From an uncultured Oscillospiraceae bacterium (GTDB taxonomy: Bacteria; Bacillota; Clostridia; Oscillospirales; Oscillospiraceae): a DNA stretch of 17,671 nt. Made by a program: the position numbers and the translations under genes. The stretch is from contig CAJUCA010000060.1 in the NCBI GenBank assembly GCA_910585265.1, positions 1-17,671 on the forward strand, given 5' to 3'. The notes beneath the pieces were generated by a model. The model saw only the letters and a program-made list of their open reading frames with translations. It searched no databases and had not been told where the DNA came from. Within the stretch, counting starts at the first letter, position 1, and every line of letters starts with the position of its first letter. Positions 1 to 7,404 of the stretch are shown here, one piece after another.

Positions 1-815
1 ATAGAGCGGGTATTCCAGTGGGTGCTGAATGAGGCTGGAACAGCGGGGGCACTGTTTCCGGCGGCAGTGTTTATAGATGGGACCCCTATCAAGGCCAGCG
101 CAAATCTGAACAAGAAAATCAAACAGGAGGTGCCGGCGGCGGCAAAGCGGTATCGGGATGAGCTGCTGGCGGAGATCAACGCAGACCGGGAGGCCCATGG
201 GAAGAAGCCCTTCGATGACGACGATGATCCGCCCAGGCCCACGAAAAAGAAACGGGACAACACCTCAAAAAAGAAGCTGGCGCGGCGGAAGAAGGCAGGC
301 TTCAAAACAGTGACAAAAAGCACCACAGACCCGGATTGCGGTATGTTTGTGAAGGGAAAGCATGAGCGGCAGTTTGCCTATGAGGCCCATACCGCCTGCG
401 ATAAGAACGGCTATGTGCTGGAAACGGTGGTTACCCCCGGCAATGTCCCACCCGGCACCTGTGCACCCGCTCCAAAGGCTGCGTTAAAACTGTCCTGCGC
501 CATGTTTGGAAGGACTACGAAGATCTGGCCGATGACGCCAGATACACCCCGGAATACAAAGAGCTTTACGCCAAACGCAAGGAAACCATTGAGCGGGTCT
601 TTGCCGACGCCAAGGAAAAACATGGGATGCGCTATACGCTTTATAGAGGTCTGGCCCAGGTCTCCAAATGGGTGAGGCTTAAGTTTGTTGCCATGAATCT
701 CAAAAAGCTGGCCAGATGGAGGGCCTTTTGCCCCTCCTTCCCCTTGCTGCCTTTCTCCCTGCTTTATTTAGAACCCGGATACTCTTTTCGAGTATCCGGG
801 TTCTTCGACAGGCTG
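1..815 (+). pseudogene. IS1182-family DDE transposase, truncated and internally deleted
   Basis: The window opens inside a transposase reading frame (frame 1 from base 1). The stretch around FIDGTPIKASAN, followed by a lysine-rich segment and KGKHERQFAYEAHTACDKNG, is typical of the central DDE region of IS1182-family transposases. At about 442-447 the frame changes: the sequence runs to TPGN and then jumps in frame 3 to CPTRHLCTRSKGCVKTV, followed by KETIERVFADAKEKHGMRYT and the C-terminal NLKKLARW. In intact relatives roughly 110 residues lie between these blocks, so an internal deletion has removed a catalytic segment and shifted the frame. The FFDRL ending near 801-815 resembles the usual C-terminus, but no stop follows there because the frame runs into unrelated sequence. 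The 5' end lies outside the window. It cannot encode an active transposase. Family assignment is from recognised motifs, not an alignment. Confidence 0.85.
770..804 (+). terminator. 15-bp perfect hairpin at the 3' end of the IS remnant
   Basis: A perfect inverted repeat has arms 770-784 and 790-804 and loop TTTTC. It lies within the last codons of the transposase remnant. It is followed by TCTTCG rather than a strong T-run, so it may be a structural feature of the IS end as much as a terminator. Confidence 0.55.
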
Positions 816-816
816 C

Positions 817-845
817 GGGGGCGGGCGCAAGCCCGCCCCCTTCTT
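817..845 (+). terminator. Rho-independent terminator with GCAA tetraloop
   Basis: A perfect 10-bp GC stem has arms 817-826 and 831-840. It is closed by a GCAA tetraloop and followed by TTCTT. It would end transcription entering from the IS remnant 32 bases before the next gene starts. Confidence 0.7.
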
Positions 846-876
846 ATGAATCTACATACGGAAAGGATGCCGCCCT

Positions 877-2508
877 ATGCAAACCATCGACATCGCCCGC
901 CGGTGCGCGGAACTGAATGCCGTCTCCGACGCCAACAACGCCTATATTCTGGCCATCCACCAGGGCGGACTGACCCAGGAGGAGCGGATGGAGGCCGCCG
1001 TCTATCTGCTGCGCATGGGCGGGGACTACAAGGTGGCCTACACCCAGTTTGTCCGGCTCTACAATGAGGGGCAGTTCCGGGCGGAGTGCTTGGATGTCAT
1101 AACCGGCGCGTTCTATACTCCCAACGTGAAGCCCATGAAAAACCGCTATGAGAAAAACTGCGCGGCACTGGCCAAATATCCCTACCTGTTCCGGTGGGAC
1201 TTCCCCAAATTTGAGGACCTACCCCTGCGCTTCTACCCTTTTGACGACAACGGTTATCTCCCCTTCGACCCGGTGGAAAAGACCTTTGGGGAGTATGTGA
1301 ATTTCAACCACCCGGTGGTGAGCCGGAACTTTTTCAAGAATTTGGACAATCCCATCCTGGCAAAGGATGTTTATTCCCAATATGAGATGGAATATCTGAA
1401 TGACAACGTCCGCCCCAGCGAGGACATTGGGCGGGAGAACCACCTGTACCTCCATTATGAGAGCTGGGAGATGTTCTGCGCCCATCTCCAGGTGCTGAAT
1501 GTGCGGGAGCTGCTGAAGAAGATTGTATTTTTGTTCGGGGAGGAGCTCAACCGCTACCCCATCGACTTCCAGGAACTGTACGGCATCGACTACAGCCAGT
1601 ACCCGGTGAAGCCCATTGGCGTGAAGGACGTACACCAGTTGATTTGGCACACCCAGGTGTCCTCTGACAACGGCGTCGGCTTCTTCAACGAAGTGTTCGA
1701 CAACCATCCCAATCTGATCTGCCTGCCTTCCGTTATGATGGAAAACGTGGAGAAGAAGGTGCTGGAGCTACGGGGGCTGATGGAGGCCAGTGCCGACATG
1801 AGCACAGCCTCGTTACTTTTCAAGTCATGGGATCGCCGCATTGTGCAGTAATTATACGACTTGAAGGATCGGACTGACCGGGACTTTTTTGCCGCCGTCT
1901 ACCTGGGCAGCAGGAGATATACGAAAAACTTGGATCGCGCATCCCGGATTGTCCCTGCGCTGTTTTTCCAGCCCCACTTTGGATCCCCGGCCTATTCCCT
2001 ATCTGCGGATGAGGCGGGCCACACAATCCTATCCCCCAAGGAATACGACGATGTGGCCAACTCCCCTATTTTTCGGTATTTCAAGTATATCAAGACATTT
2101 ACACCCATGCGTCGCATCACAACCAGCTATAGGGCCACGATGCGCTTTATGTGGGCGTTTCCCGTCTGGGATGATTTCAAAGGAAAGCCCGTGGACGTGG
2201 CTCGTGCAATGGAATGGATCGATCAGTTTACAACCTCAAATTATTACATCCGGGAGAGCTGGAGAAAAAATGTGCTTGCGGATGTGAAGGTTGAGAAAGA
2301 CGGACAGCTCCTTGCCGATGATGAGCAGGAAAAAAGTAAGGAAGCGTATCTGGAACAGCGAATGGAGAAAATCAGGCTACGGCGAATCAGTATGGCAAAA
2401 TCTCTCCTGAGAAATCTGCATTTCGTCAACAAAAAAGGACAGCCCTTACAGATGATGCCCAAGTTGGAGCTTGACCCAGCACTGCTGGAGCAGCCGCTGC
2501 ACCACTAA
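877..2508 (+). pseudogene. sulfotransferase-like protein, interrupted by one in-frame TAA
   Basis: Translation starts at ATG 877, nine bases after AAAGGA (862-867). Codons run to TAA at 1849-1851 (324 aa) and continue in the same frame, with no further stop, to TAA 2506-2508. Restoring one codon would give a protein of about 543 residues. Residues 258-290 of the first part contain SSDNGVGFFNEVFDNHPN, which has the spacing of the 5'-phosphosulfate-binding loop of sulfotransferases (S-G-x-x-x-T, then LLDxHP), though without its usual Gly/Arg/Thr. After the stop come conserved-looking blocks such as RIVPALFFQPHF and KYIKTFTPMRRITTSY. The sulfotransferase reading rests on that loop and on the APS-kinase gene 10 bp downstream, so it is an inference. 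Most likely a GAA or CAA codon became TAA recently, because the rest of the frame is clean. The first 324 residues may still be made. Confidence 0.6.
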
Positions 2509-2518
2509 GGAGGAGACT

Positions 2519-3676
2519 ATGAGCGCAAAGGGAACCGTTTATTTTTTTACCGTGCTGTCCGGCGCGGGCAAGACGACAATCGGGGGGCTGTTCCACCAGC
2601 GGCTGAAGGCCACCAAGCCCAACGTGGTGCTGCTGGATGGGGACGAGATCCGGGTGTCTTTTGGCGAGGACGTAGGCTACACCCACGAGGAGCGGCAACG
2701 CTGGGCACAGCGCATTTTCCGGGTGTGCAGGCTGCTGTCCGGCCAGGGGATTGACGTGGTGGTGTGTTCCATCGCCATGTACGACAGCATACGTCGGTGG
2801 AACCGGGAGAACATTCCCAACTACAAAGAAATCTATATCGAGGCCAGCCGAGATACCCTGATTCACCGCAATCAGAAGGGCTTTTATACTGCGGGGGAAA
2901 ATGTGGTCGGCCTGGACCTTCCATTTGATGAGCCGCAAGCCCCCGATATTGTGCTTCCAAACGATGGTGACCGAACTCCCTTGGAATTGGTTGAGCAGTT
3001 GGAGCGGGTGCTATACCCCAACATCGTGGAGGACACGGTAGATAACTCCGCCTACTGGAACCAGTATTATAAAAACCGGGTATGCTCACAGGAGCCTTCG
3101 CTGTTTGCCCAATATGTTTCCACCCTGGTGGTGCCGGGGAGGCAGATGGTGGAGCTGGGGTGCGGCAACGGGCGGGACGCGGTGTTTTTTGCCGGCCAGG
3201 GATTACATATCACCGCCTTGGATATGTCCCAGGAGGCGGTGTCCCAGCTCCAGGGCCGGAATATTGCGAATGCCGAGTTCATCTGCGGCGATTTTGTCAA
3301 TGCTGCCATCCATCGGTCGGAGAGCTATGACTATGCCTACAGCCGGTTTACCATCCACTCTATCAACCGCAACCAGGAACAGGTCTTGCTGAACAACGTG
3401 TTCCAAGGCCTGCGGCCAAACGGGAAGCTGTTCATTGAGGTGCGTGGGGTAAATGACCCTCTGTTTGGCAAAGGAAAGCAGGTGGAGCGCAACGCCTATT
3501 TCTACGACAATCACTACCGCCGTTTCATCGTGCTGGACGAACTGGTGGAATCCCTGGAGCAGCGCGGCTTTCGGGTGGAGTACGCACAGGATCGTACCGG
3601 CTTCGCGCCCTATGGTAATGACGATCCTCCGGTGATACGCATTGTGGCGGTAAAGCCTGCTGGGGCGGCGGGCTAA
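2519..3676 (+). CDS. APS-kinase (CysC-like) domain fused to a class I SAM-dependent methyltransferase
   Basis: 385 aa. The start is ATG 2519, set by AAGGAGGA at 2507-2514, which overlaps the stop of the upstream gene; an in-frame ATG at 2471 lies inside that gene and is rejected. Residues 1-170 are CysC-like: Walker A GAGKTT (15-20), the LDGDEIR block (39-45) and YTHEERQRWAQRI with the helix that follows. CysC enzymes phosphorylate adenylyl sulfate to PAPS, the sulfate donor. Residues about 175-380 form a methyltransferase, with motif I VELGCGNGRD (211-220) and an acidic residue after strand 2 (ALDMS). Cytoplasmic. The gene is intact although both neighbours are broken. Some CysC relatives phosphorylate other small molecules (for example in capsule phosphoramidate synthesis), so PAPS synthesis is probable rather than shown. 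The methyl acceptor is unknown. Confidence 0.85.
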   Translation: MSAKGTVYFFTVLSGAGKTTIGGLFHQRLKATKPNVVLLDGDEIRVSFGEDVGYTHEERQRWAQRIFRVCRLLSGQGIDVVVCSIAMYDSIRRWNRENIPNYKEIYIEASRDTLIHRNQKGFYTAGENVVGLDLPFDEPQAPDIVLPNDGDRTPLELVEQLERVLYPNIVEDTVDNSAYWNQYYKNRVCSQEPSLFAQYVSTLVVPGRQMVELGCGNGRDAVFFAGQGLHITALDMSQEAVSQLQGRNIANAEFICGDFVNAAIHRSESYDYAYSRFTIHSINRNQEQVLLNNVFQGLRPNGKLFIEVRGVNDPLFGKGKQVERNAYFYDNHYRRFIVLDELVESLEQRGFRVEYAQDRTGFAPYGNDDPPVIRIVAVKPAGAAG

Positions 3677-3686
3677 GAGGAGGGTT

Positions 3687-4477
3687 TTGTGTGACCTCCA
3701 CACCCACACCACTGTGTCCGACGGGCAGTACACGCCAGTGGAGCTGGTGGAGCTCGCAAAAAGGCGGGGAATGTCTGTGCTGGCGATGACAGATCATGAC
3801 ACCATTGCCGGAGTCACAGAGGCCCAGTAGGTCGGGAGTACGCCGGGTACGACCGTGATCCGTGGGGTGGAACTGAGTGCCAAGGACTATCCCAACTTCC
3901 ACACCCTGGGGTACGGCTTTCGGGACGGGGATACGGAGCTGGCCCGTCTGTGTGAGAAATTCCGGGCGGGCCGGGACGAGCGGAAGTACAAGATTGTGGG
4001 CTTTCTCTGTAAGAAGGACGTGGAGCTTGACCTTGCCGAGGTGGAGGAGATTGCCCGACCCCACTTCGCCCAGGTGATGGTGAATAATGTGTACGTGAGC
4101 ACCAACCGGGAGGCTTTCGACTGTTACTTGGACACGAAAGAGTTTCGAGAAAAAGTGAAGATGTTCAAGGCGGACGCAAAGGCCTGTGTGGAGGCCGTCA
4201 TGGCCGCCGGCGGGAAGGTTTCACTGGCCCACCCCATCAGATAGGGCTGGGGGGCGATGAGCTGGAAACGCTGGTCAAACAGCTCAAAGACTGGGGGCTG
4301 AGTGCTATCGACTGCTTCTACCCTAAATACACGCCGGAGTAGCAGGAATTCCACCTCCATCTGGCGGAAAAGTACCAGCTCCGCGCCATCGGTGGCAGCG
4401 ACTTTCACGGGGAACGGGTGAAGCCGGATATCCAGCTGGTGGAGCTGGGCTTGGAGCTGGACTGGCTGCTGAGTTGA
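3687..4477 (+). pseudogene. PHP-domain phosphoesterase (TrpH/YciV type), broken by two stops and a frameshift
   Basis: The frame opens near TTG 3687, only three bases after AGGAGG (3678-3683), so the original start may be lost. All PHP metal-site motifs can be read: DLHTHTTVSDG, AMTDHDT, GVELSA, FHTLGYG, SLAHP and GSDFHGE. TAG at 3828-3830 interrupts the N-terminal third. A single-base loss near 4240 shifts the frame between AHPI and GLGGDELE, and a second TAG lies at 4340-4342. The frame ends at TGA 4475-4477. Members of this family hydrolyse 3',5'-nucleoside bisphosphates such as pAp, which is the by-product of sulfotransferases. That fits the two genes upstream, with which it forms a tight operon (10 bp after the kinase stop). 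Inactive as it stands. Confidence 0.85.
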
Positions 4478-4519
4478 GATCTTCCTAAAAAGTGCAGATA
4501 GCAATATCTGTGATTCAAA

Positions 4520-4556
4520 GGACATGAGCGGTCATAAAACTGCCCATGCCCTTTTT
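4520..4556. terminator. Imperfect hairpin between converging gene remnants
   Basis: Arms 4520-4529 and 4542-4551 pair over ten positions on the minus strand with two G-U wobbles, and over eight on the plus strand. CTTTTTG follows on the plus strand. It sits between the end of the + strand PHP remnant and the end of the minus-strand DUF6076 remnant, so a shared bidirectional terminator is plausible. Confidence 0.45.
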
Positions 4557-4566
4557 GTGGGTATGC

Positions 4567-5247
4567 CTACGATTGCCGTAGCCACATCTCAAATTCCTCC
4601 ATAGTGAGTTTCCCTGCGTCGCACTCATCCCGCTTCTCCCTGGCCCTCTCACTCCAGGCATAGAATGCGTCCTTGGTGATCCTCCCCGCTTTGATTCAGG
4701 CGAACCGTTTTTTATACTCCCGCCGAAACACCTTGAATGTCTCATCTGCGCTCTTGCTTTTTTTCCACACCCGGAACGCACCGATCTCTTTACAGGTGCG
4801 CCCTTTCTCGTCGGCAGGACGGTCGCAGTACTCCGTTCCGCCGTGGCCTGTCACCGCGAACAGCCGCCCGCAGTTTTTGCACCGGCGCATTTTGATCTCC
4901 CGCTTCAGGCACTCCCGCAGATGGAAGTCGATGAGGCCATACACGGTGTCTGGACACAGAACTTCTGCAAATATTTCACGGTACATCAGCTCATAGCTCA
5001 TCTTCTGTGGTCGAAAACGAAATACATCTGTTCCCGCCTGCTCCGCTTCAAGGTAGTAGGCGGTCATTTTTTCATCCACGGATTTGTCGCTGTCATCCTC
5101 TGCCCAAATGTGAGTGAGAAGCTCCAGTGCCTGTCGTTGGAGCCGCTCAAGGTTGTCCGGCATCACGTCCAGGTACTCCACCTGCAAATAGTTTTGCGGG
5201 AACTCATAGCCGAGATACCACGCCTTATCCAAACGGTATTTCCAGTC
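4567..5247 (-). pseudogene. DUF6076-type zinc-binding protein, N-terminus lost and one in-frame stop
   Basis: The minus strand encodes a recognisable C-terminal region of about 225 residues, starting at DWKYRLDKAWYLGYEF. It contains a treble-clef-like zinc site (RRCKNCGRLFAVTGHGG, then TEYCDRP and GRTCKEIGAF) and ends with FYAWSERAREKRDECDAGKLT. TGA at 4696-4698 replaces what is probably a TGG (Trp) between KRFA and IKAGRI; the frame then continues to TAG at 4567-4569. Upstream of about 5247 the frame stays open but overlaps the plus-strand winged-helix gene and no longer resembles the family, so the N-terminal part was deleted and the break fused to new sequence. DUF6076 proteins are common in Clostridia mobile elements; their function is unknown. 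Family recognition is from memory of the CKNCGR...EYCDRP pattern. Confidence 0.7.
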
Positions 5248-5265
5248 CAGAAAAAGTAATACAAA

Positions 5266-5598
5266 ATGGTGTACAGCTTCCTGGTCAGCAGTGCAGGGCA
5301 GAAGAGCAAGTGCTGGCCGTCCATGAAAACCATCGCGGAAAACTGCCACTGTTCCGAGATGGCGGCACGGGCGGTCATTGCGGCACTGGGGCAGAAGGGA
5401 CTCATCCGCCGGGTCAAGCGGTACCAGGATCGCCCCAACGGCAGCGTTCGGCAGACCGGCAATGCCTACTACATCCAGGAGCAGCCCCCGCTCCCCGCCC
5501 CCTGGGGGCACACCCCCACACGAGGCGGTGGGGTGATCTATGAACAAGATGAAGGGGAACAATTAAAACCCTCCACCACGGGGCAAACCTCGGCGTGA
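5266..5598 (+). pseudogene. Winged-helix (MarR/replication-initiator-like) protein, N-terminal fragment missing
   Basis: The open frame codes for 110 aa from ATG 5266. The first 60 residues read as a winged helix: VYSFLVSSAGQKSKCWPSMKT, then TIAENCHCSEMAARAVIAALGQKGLIRRVKRY, followed by a wing and a proline-rich tail. This resembles the helix-turn-helix proteins found in Clostridia conjugative elements, where the domain is normally preceded by another 20 or more residues. No ribosome binding site precedes ATG 5266, and the fusion with the oppositely oriented DUF6076 remnant falls between 5247 and 5270, so the 5' end appears lost. It probably bound DNA. The 3' end overlaps the start of a small ORF in another frame. 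Confidence 0.55.
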
Positions 5599-5689
5599 GG
5601 ACGAGGTATCGGATGAGCGGTACGCACAGATCCAGACAGCATCTGAGGGCAAGAAGCCCCCTTTTTTTCGTCAGGAGCAGCTCAATTAG
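5540..5689 (+). pseudogene. Small accessory ORF with an in-frame TAA
   Basis: ATG 5540 opens a 49-codon frame. It reads MNKMKGNN, then TAA at 5564-5566, and continues in the same frame as NPPPRGKPRREDEVSDERYA to GKKPPFFRQEQLN and TAG 5687-5689. The charged, proline-rich composition and the position between the winged-helix remnant and the integrase suggest a small mobile-element gene. I do not recognise a function. One point change (for example AAA to TAA) would explain the interruption. Confidence 0.4.
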
Positions 5690-6101
5690 AAGCCACCCGT
5701 GTTTCGCGCTTTGAGGCCCCATGTGGCCCGCTGTAGCCGAATGTGGAAAAGCCCTGGGGATTTGACTCGCACAGAGTTGCAAAATTAGTCCCAGCCCATC
5801 CATCACTTTTTCATCCGGTTTTTTGAGCCTCCCAGCCGTTCGGTTTTTGTGCTGGATAAAGCGGTGGATCCACCGCTTCGCGTACCGTCCCGCAATGCGG
5901 ATCGGAAGGGAAGTTCAAGGGTCATTTCAGCAAATCACGGTACCTTTCCAGGCAAGTCAAGTGATATCAACTTTTAGACACGTATAGCTCCTTATTCATC
6001 GGGAACGCCCACCATTGAGCCGTTTCTAATGGATAAGATATGGATCCTTTACAGTTTCTATCGAAAAACACCATCAAAAAGTTCTTTATGGAGGGTATGC
6101 A
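5690..6101. other. 412-base non-coding stretch with a palindrome
   Basis: No convincing gene on either strand. It holds the 20-bp palindrome at 5859-5878 and short T-runs around 5809-5850. The only translation signal is the ribosome binding site GGAGG (6090-6094) that belongs to the next gene. No clear sigma-70 promoter was found. Confidence 0.5.
5859..5878. repeat. 20-bp perfect palindrome
   Basis: AAGCGGTGGATCCACCGCTT reads identically on both strands, with no spacer. It could be a protein-binding site or a hairpin. No T-run follows. Confidence 0.6.
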
Positions 6102-6361
6102 ATGACAGAAGAAAAGGCCCTCATCTTGCCGGATACCCAGCGTAAAATGGAGATCGCTTTTCCCAATGCGAGCGCCGAAGCCGAAACGAGTTCGTGAAGG
6201 AAGCGATCCGATTCTACAGCGACCACATTATCAGCCAGGAGGTTACAGACTTCCTGATGCCTGCGCTGGAAAAATTCATTCTGGGCATCCGGCTGGGTGT
6301 TCGGATGGTAGCCGAGTGCATGGATGACAACGACGGTGACATCAGAATCGGAGGTGACTGA
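6102..6361 (+). pseudogene. Ribbon-helix-helix-like small protein, frameshifted
   Basis: ATG 6102 follows GGAGG (6090-6094) by seven bases, a good start. The first frame reads EKALILPDTQRKMEIAFPNA and ends at a TGA after about 31 codons. Near 6178-6182 the sequence resumes in another frame as RNEFVKEAIRFYSDHIISQE and continues to TGA 6359-6361. The NEFVKEAIRFY helix is typical of CopG/Arc-type ribbon-helix-helix proteins found just upstream of integrases in Clostridia elements, where they may act as repressors or excision regulators. One base has been lost. Its stop overlaps the expected start of the integrase, which points to translational coupling before the decay. Confidence 0.65.
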
Positions 6362-7401
6362 TCACGGCAAAGAAAAGAACAAACGGTGAGGGCAGCCTGC
6401 GCAAGCGTTCCGATGGCCGCTGGGAGGGCCGCTACACGGCGGGCCGCGACCCGGTAACGGGTAAGGCCATCTACAAAAACGTGCTGGCGAAAACCCAGAA
6501 AGAATGTAAGGAGAAGCTGGCGCAGGCCATCGAGAAAAACGGAAAGGTGGACGTTGTCCGCAGTGGCAAATACACGGTGGCTGAGTGGGTGCGGCTGTGG
6601 TTCGAGACCTACTCCAAGCCCTCCATCGGGGAGCAGACGGCGTACTATTACAACAACTACATCGAGAAGCACATCGTCCCCAGCATCGGTGACATCAAGC
6701 TGGACAAGCTTACCACCTTGCAAATCCAACAGTCCTATAACAAGCTGAGAACCTCCGGGCGGGTTCAACGGTATGAGCACATCGAACTGAAGGACAAGGG
6801 ATTGAGCAACCGCTTCATCCACGGCATCCACGGGGTGCTTCGCTCGGCATTGGATCAGGCAGTGAAAGAGAAGCTCATCACCGACAACCCGGCAGAAGGC
6901 TGCAAGCTCCCGAAAATTGAAAAGAAAGAGATGAAGGTGCTGCTCCCCGATCAGATCGGTGCCTATCTCCAGGAAGCCAACCGGCGCGGCCTCTTCCCGG
7001 CCTACTACCTGGAGCTGACCAGCGGCCTGCGGAGGGGTAAGCTGCTGGCCCTTCTCTGGATTGACCTGGACGTAGAGAACATGACCATCTTTGTGACCAA
7101 GCAGGTGAACCGCGTCAACGGCCAGTTCAAAGTTAGCCAGCCCAAGACCAGCAACTCCATCCACACCATCCCCATCCCGAAGCAGGCGGTGGCTCTGCTG
7201 ATCCTGGAACATGAGAAGCACCCGGATAATCCGTATATGTTCCCCTCACCCAAGACGGGTACGATGTACGACCCGGACTCCTTCCGGCACACCCACGAGA
7301 AGATCCTGGTAGCGGCAGGGATCGAGCACATCCGCTTTCACGACTTAAGGCACCCAAATGTAAAGCCCAAGACATACAGGCTTTCCGTGATCACTGCATA
7401 G
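6361..7401 (+). pseudogene. Tyrosine recombinase (integrase), no normal start codon and C-terminus lost
   Basis: The frame reads TAKKRTNGEGSLRKRSDGRW (arm-type DNA-binding domain, residues about 1-45), a SAM-like core-binding domain (SGKYTVAEWVRLWFETYSK, residues 65-170) and a catalytic domain beginning at LLPDQIGAYLQEA. Catalytic Arg I is in TSGLRRGK, where the usual RRGE is RRGK. The HDLRH box is present at about 7339-7353, but the frame then leaves the family and stops at TAG 7399-7401. The second conserved His/Trp and the nucleophile Tyr are missing, about 50 residues short. ATC stands at 6361 where ATG would lie six bases after GGAGG (6350-6354), so the start codon seems mutated. Integrases of this kind move conjugative elements; this one should be inactive. 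Confidence 0.8.
7362..7384. repeat. Hairpin at the left edge of the TnpA/zinc-ribbon operon
   Basis: AAAGCC (7362-7367) and GGCTTT (7379-7384) form a 6-bp stem with an 11-base loop. It lies between the point where the integrase stops resembling its family (about 7354) and the end of the minus-strand zinc-ribbon gene (7405). A subterminal hairpin here is what an IS200/IS605-type element would need. The stem is short and could be chance. Confidence 0.3.
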
Positions 7402-7404
7402 TTC

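Noticed and set aside
1849..5566. Stop-codon readthrough or recoding across several genes
   Set aside because: All three stop codons occur (TAA, TAG, TGA), together with frameshifts and deletions in the same genes, and intact genes nearby end on the same codons. Ordinary decay explains this better.
6214..7221. Long open frame antisense to the integrase
   Set aside because: The plus strand encodes unmistakable integrase domains; the antisense frame has no ribosome binding site or recognisable motif.
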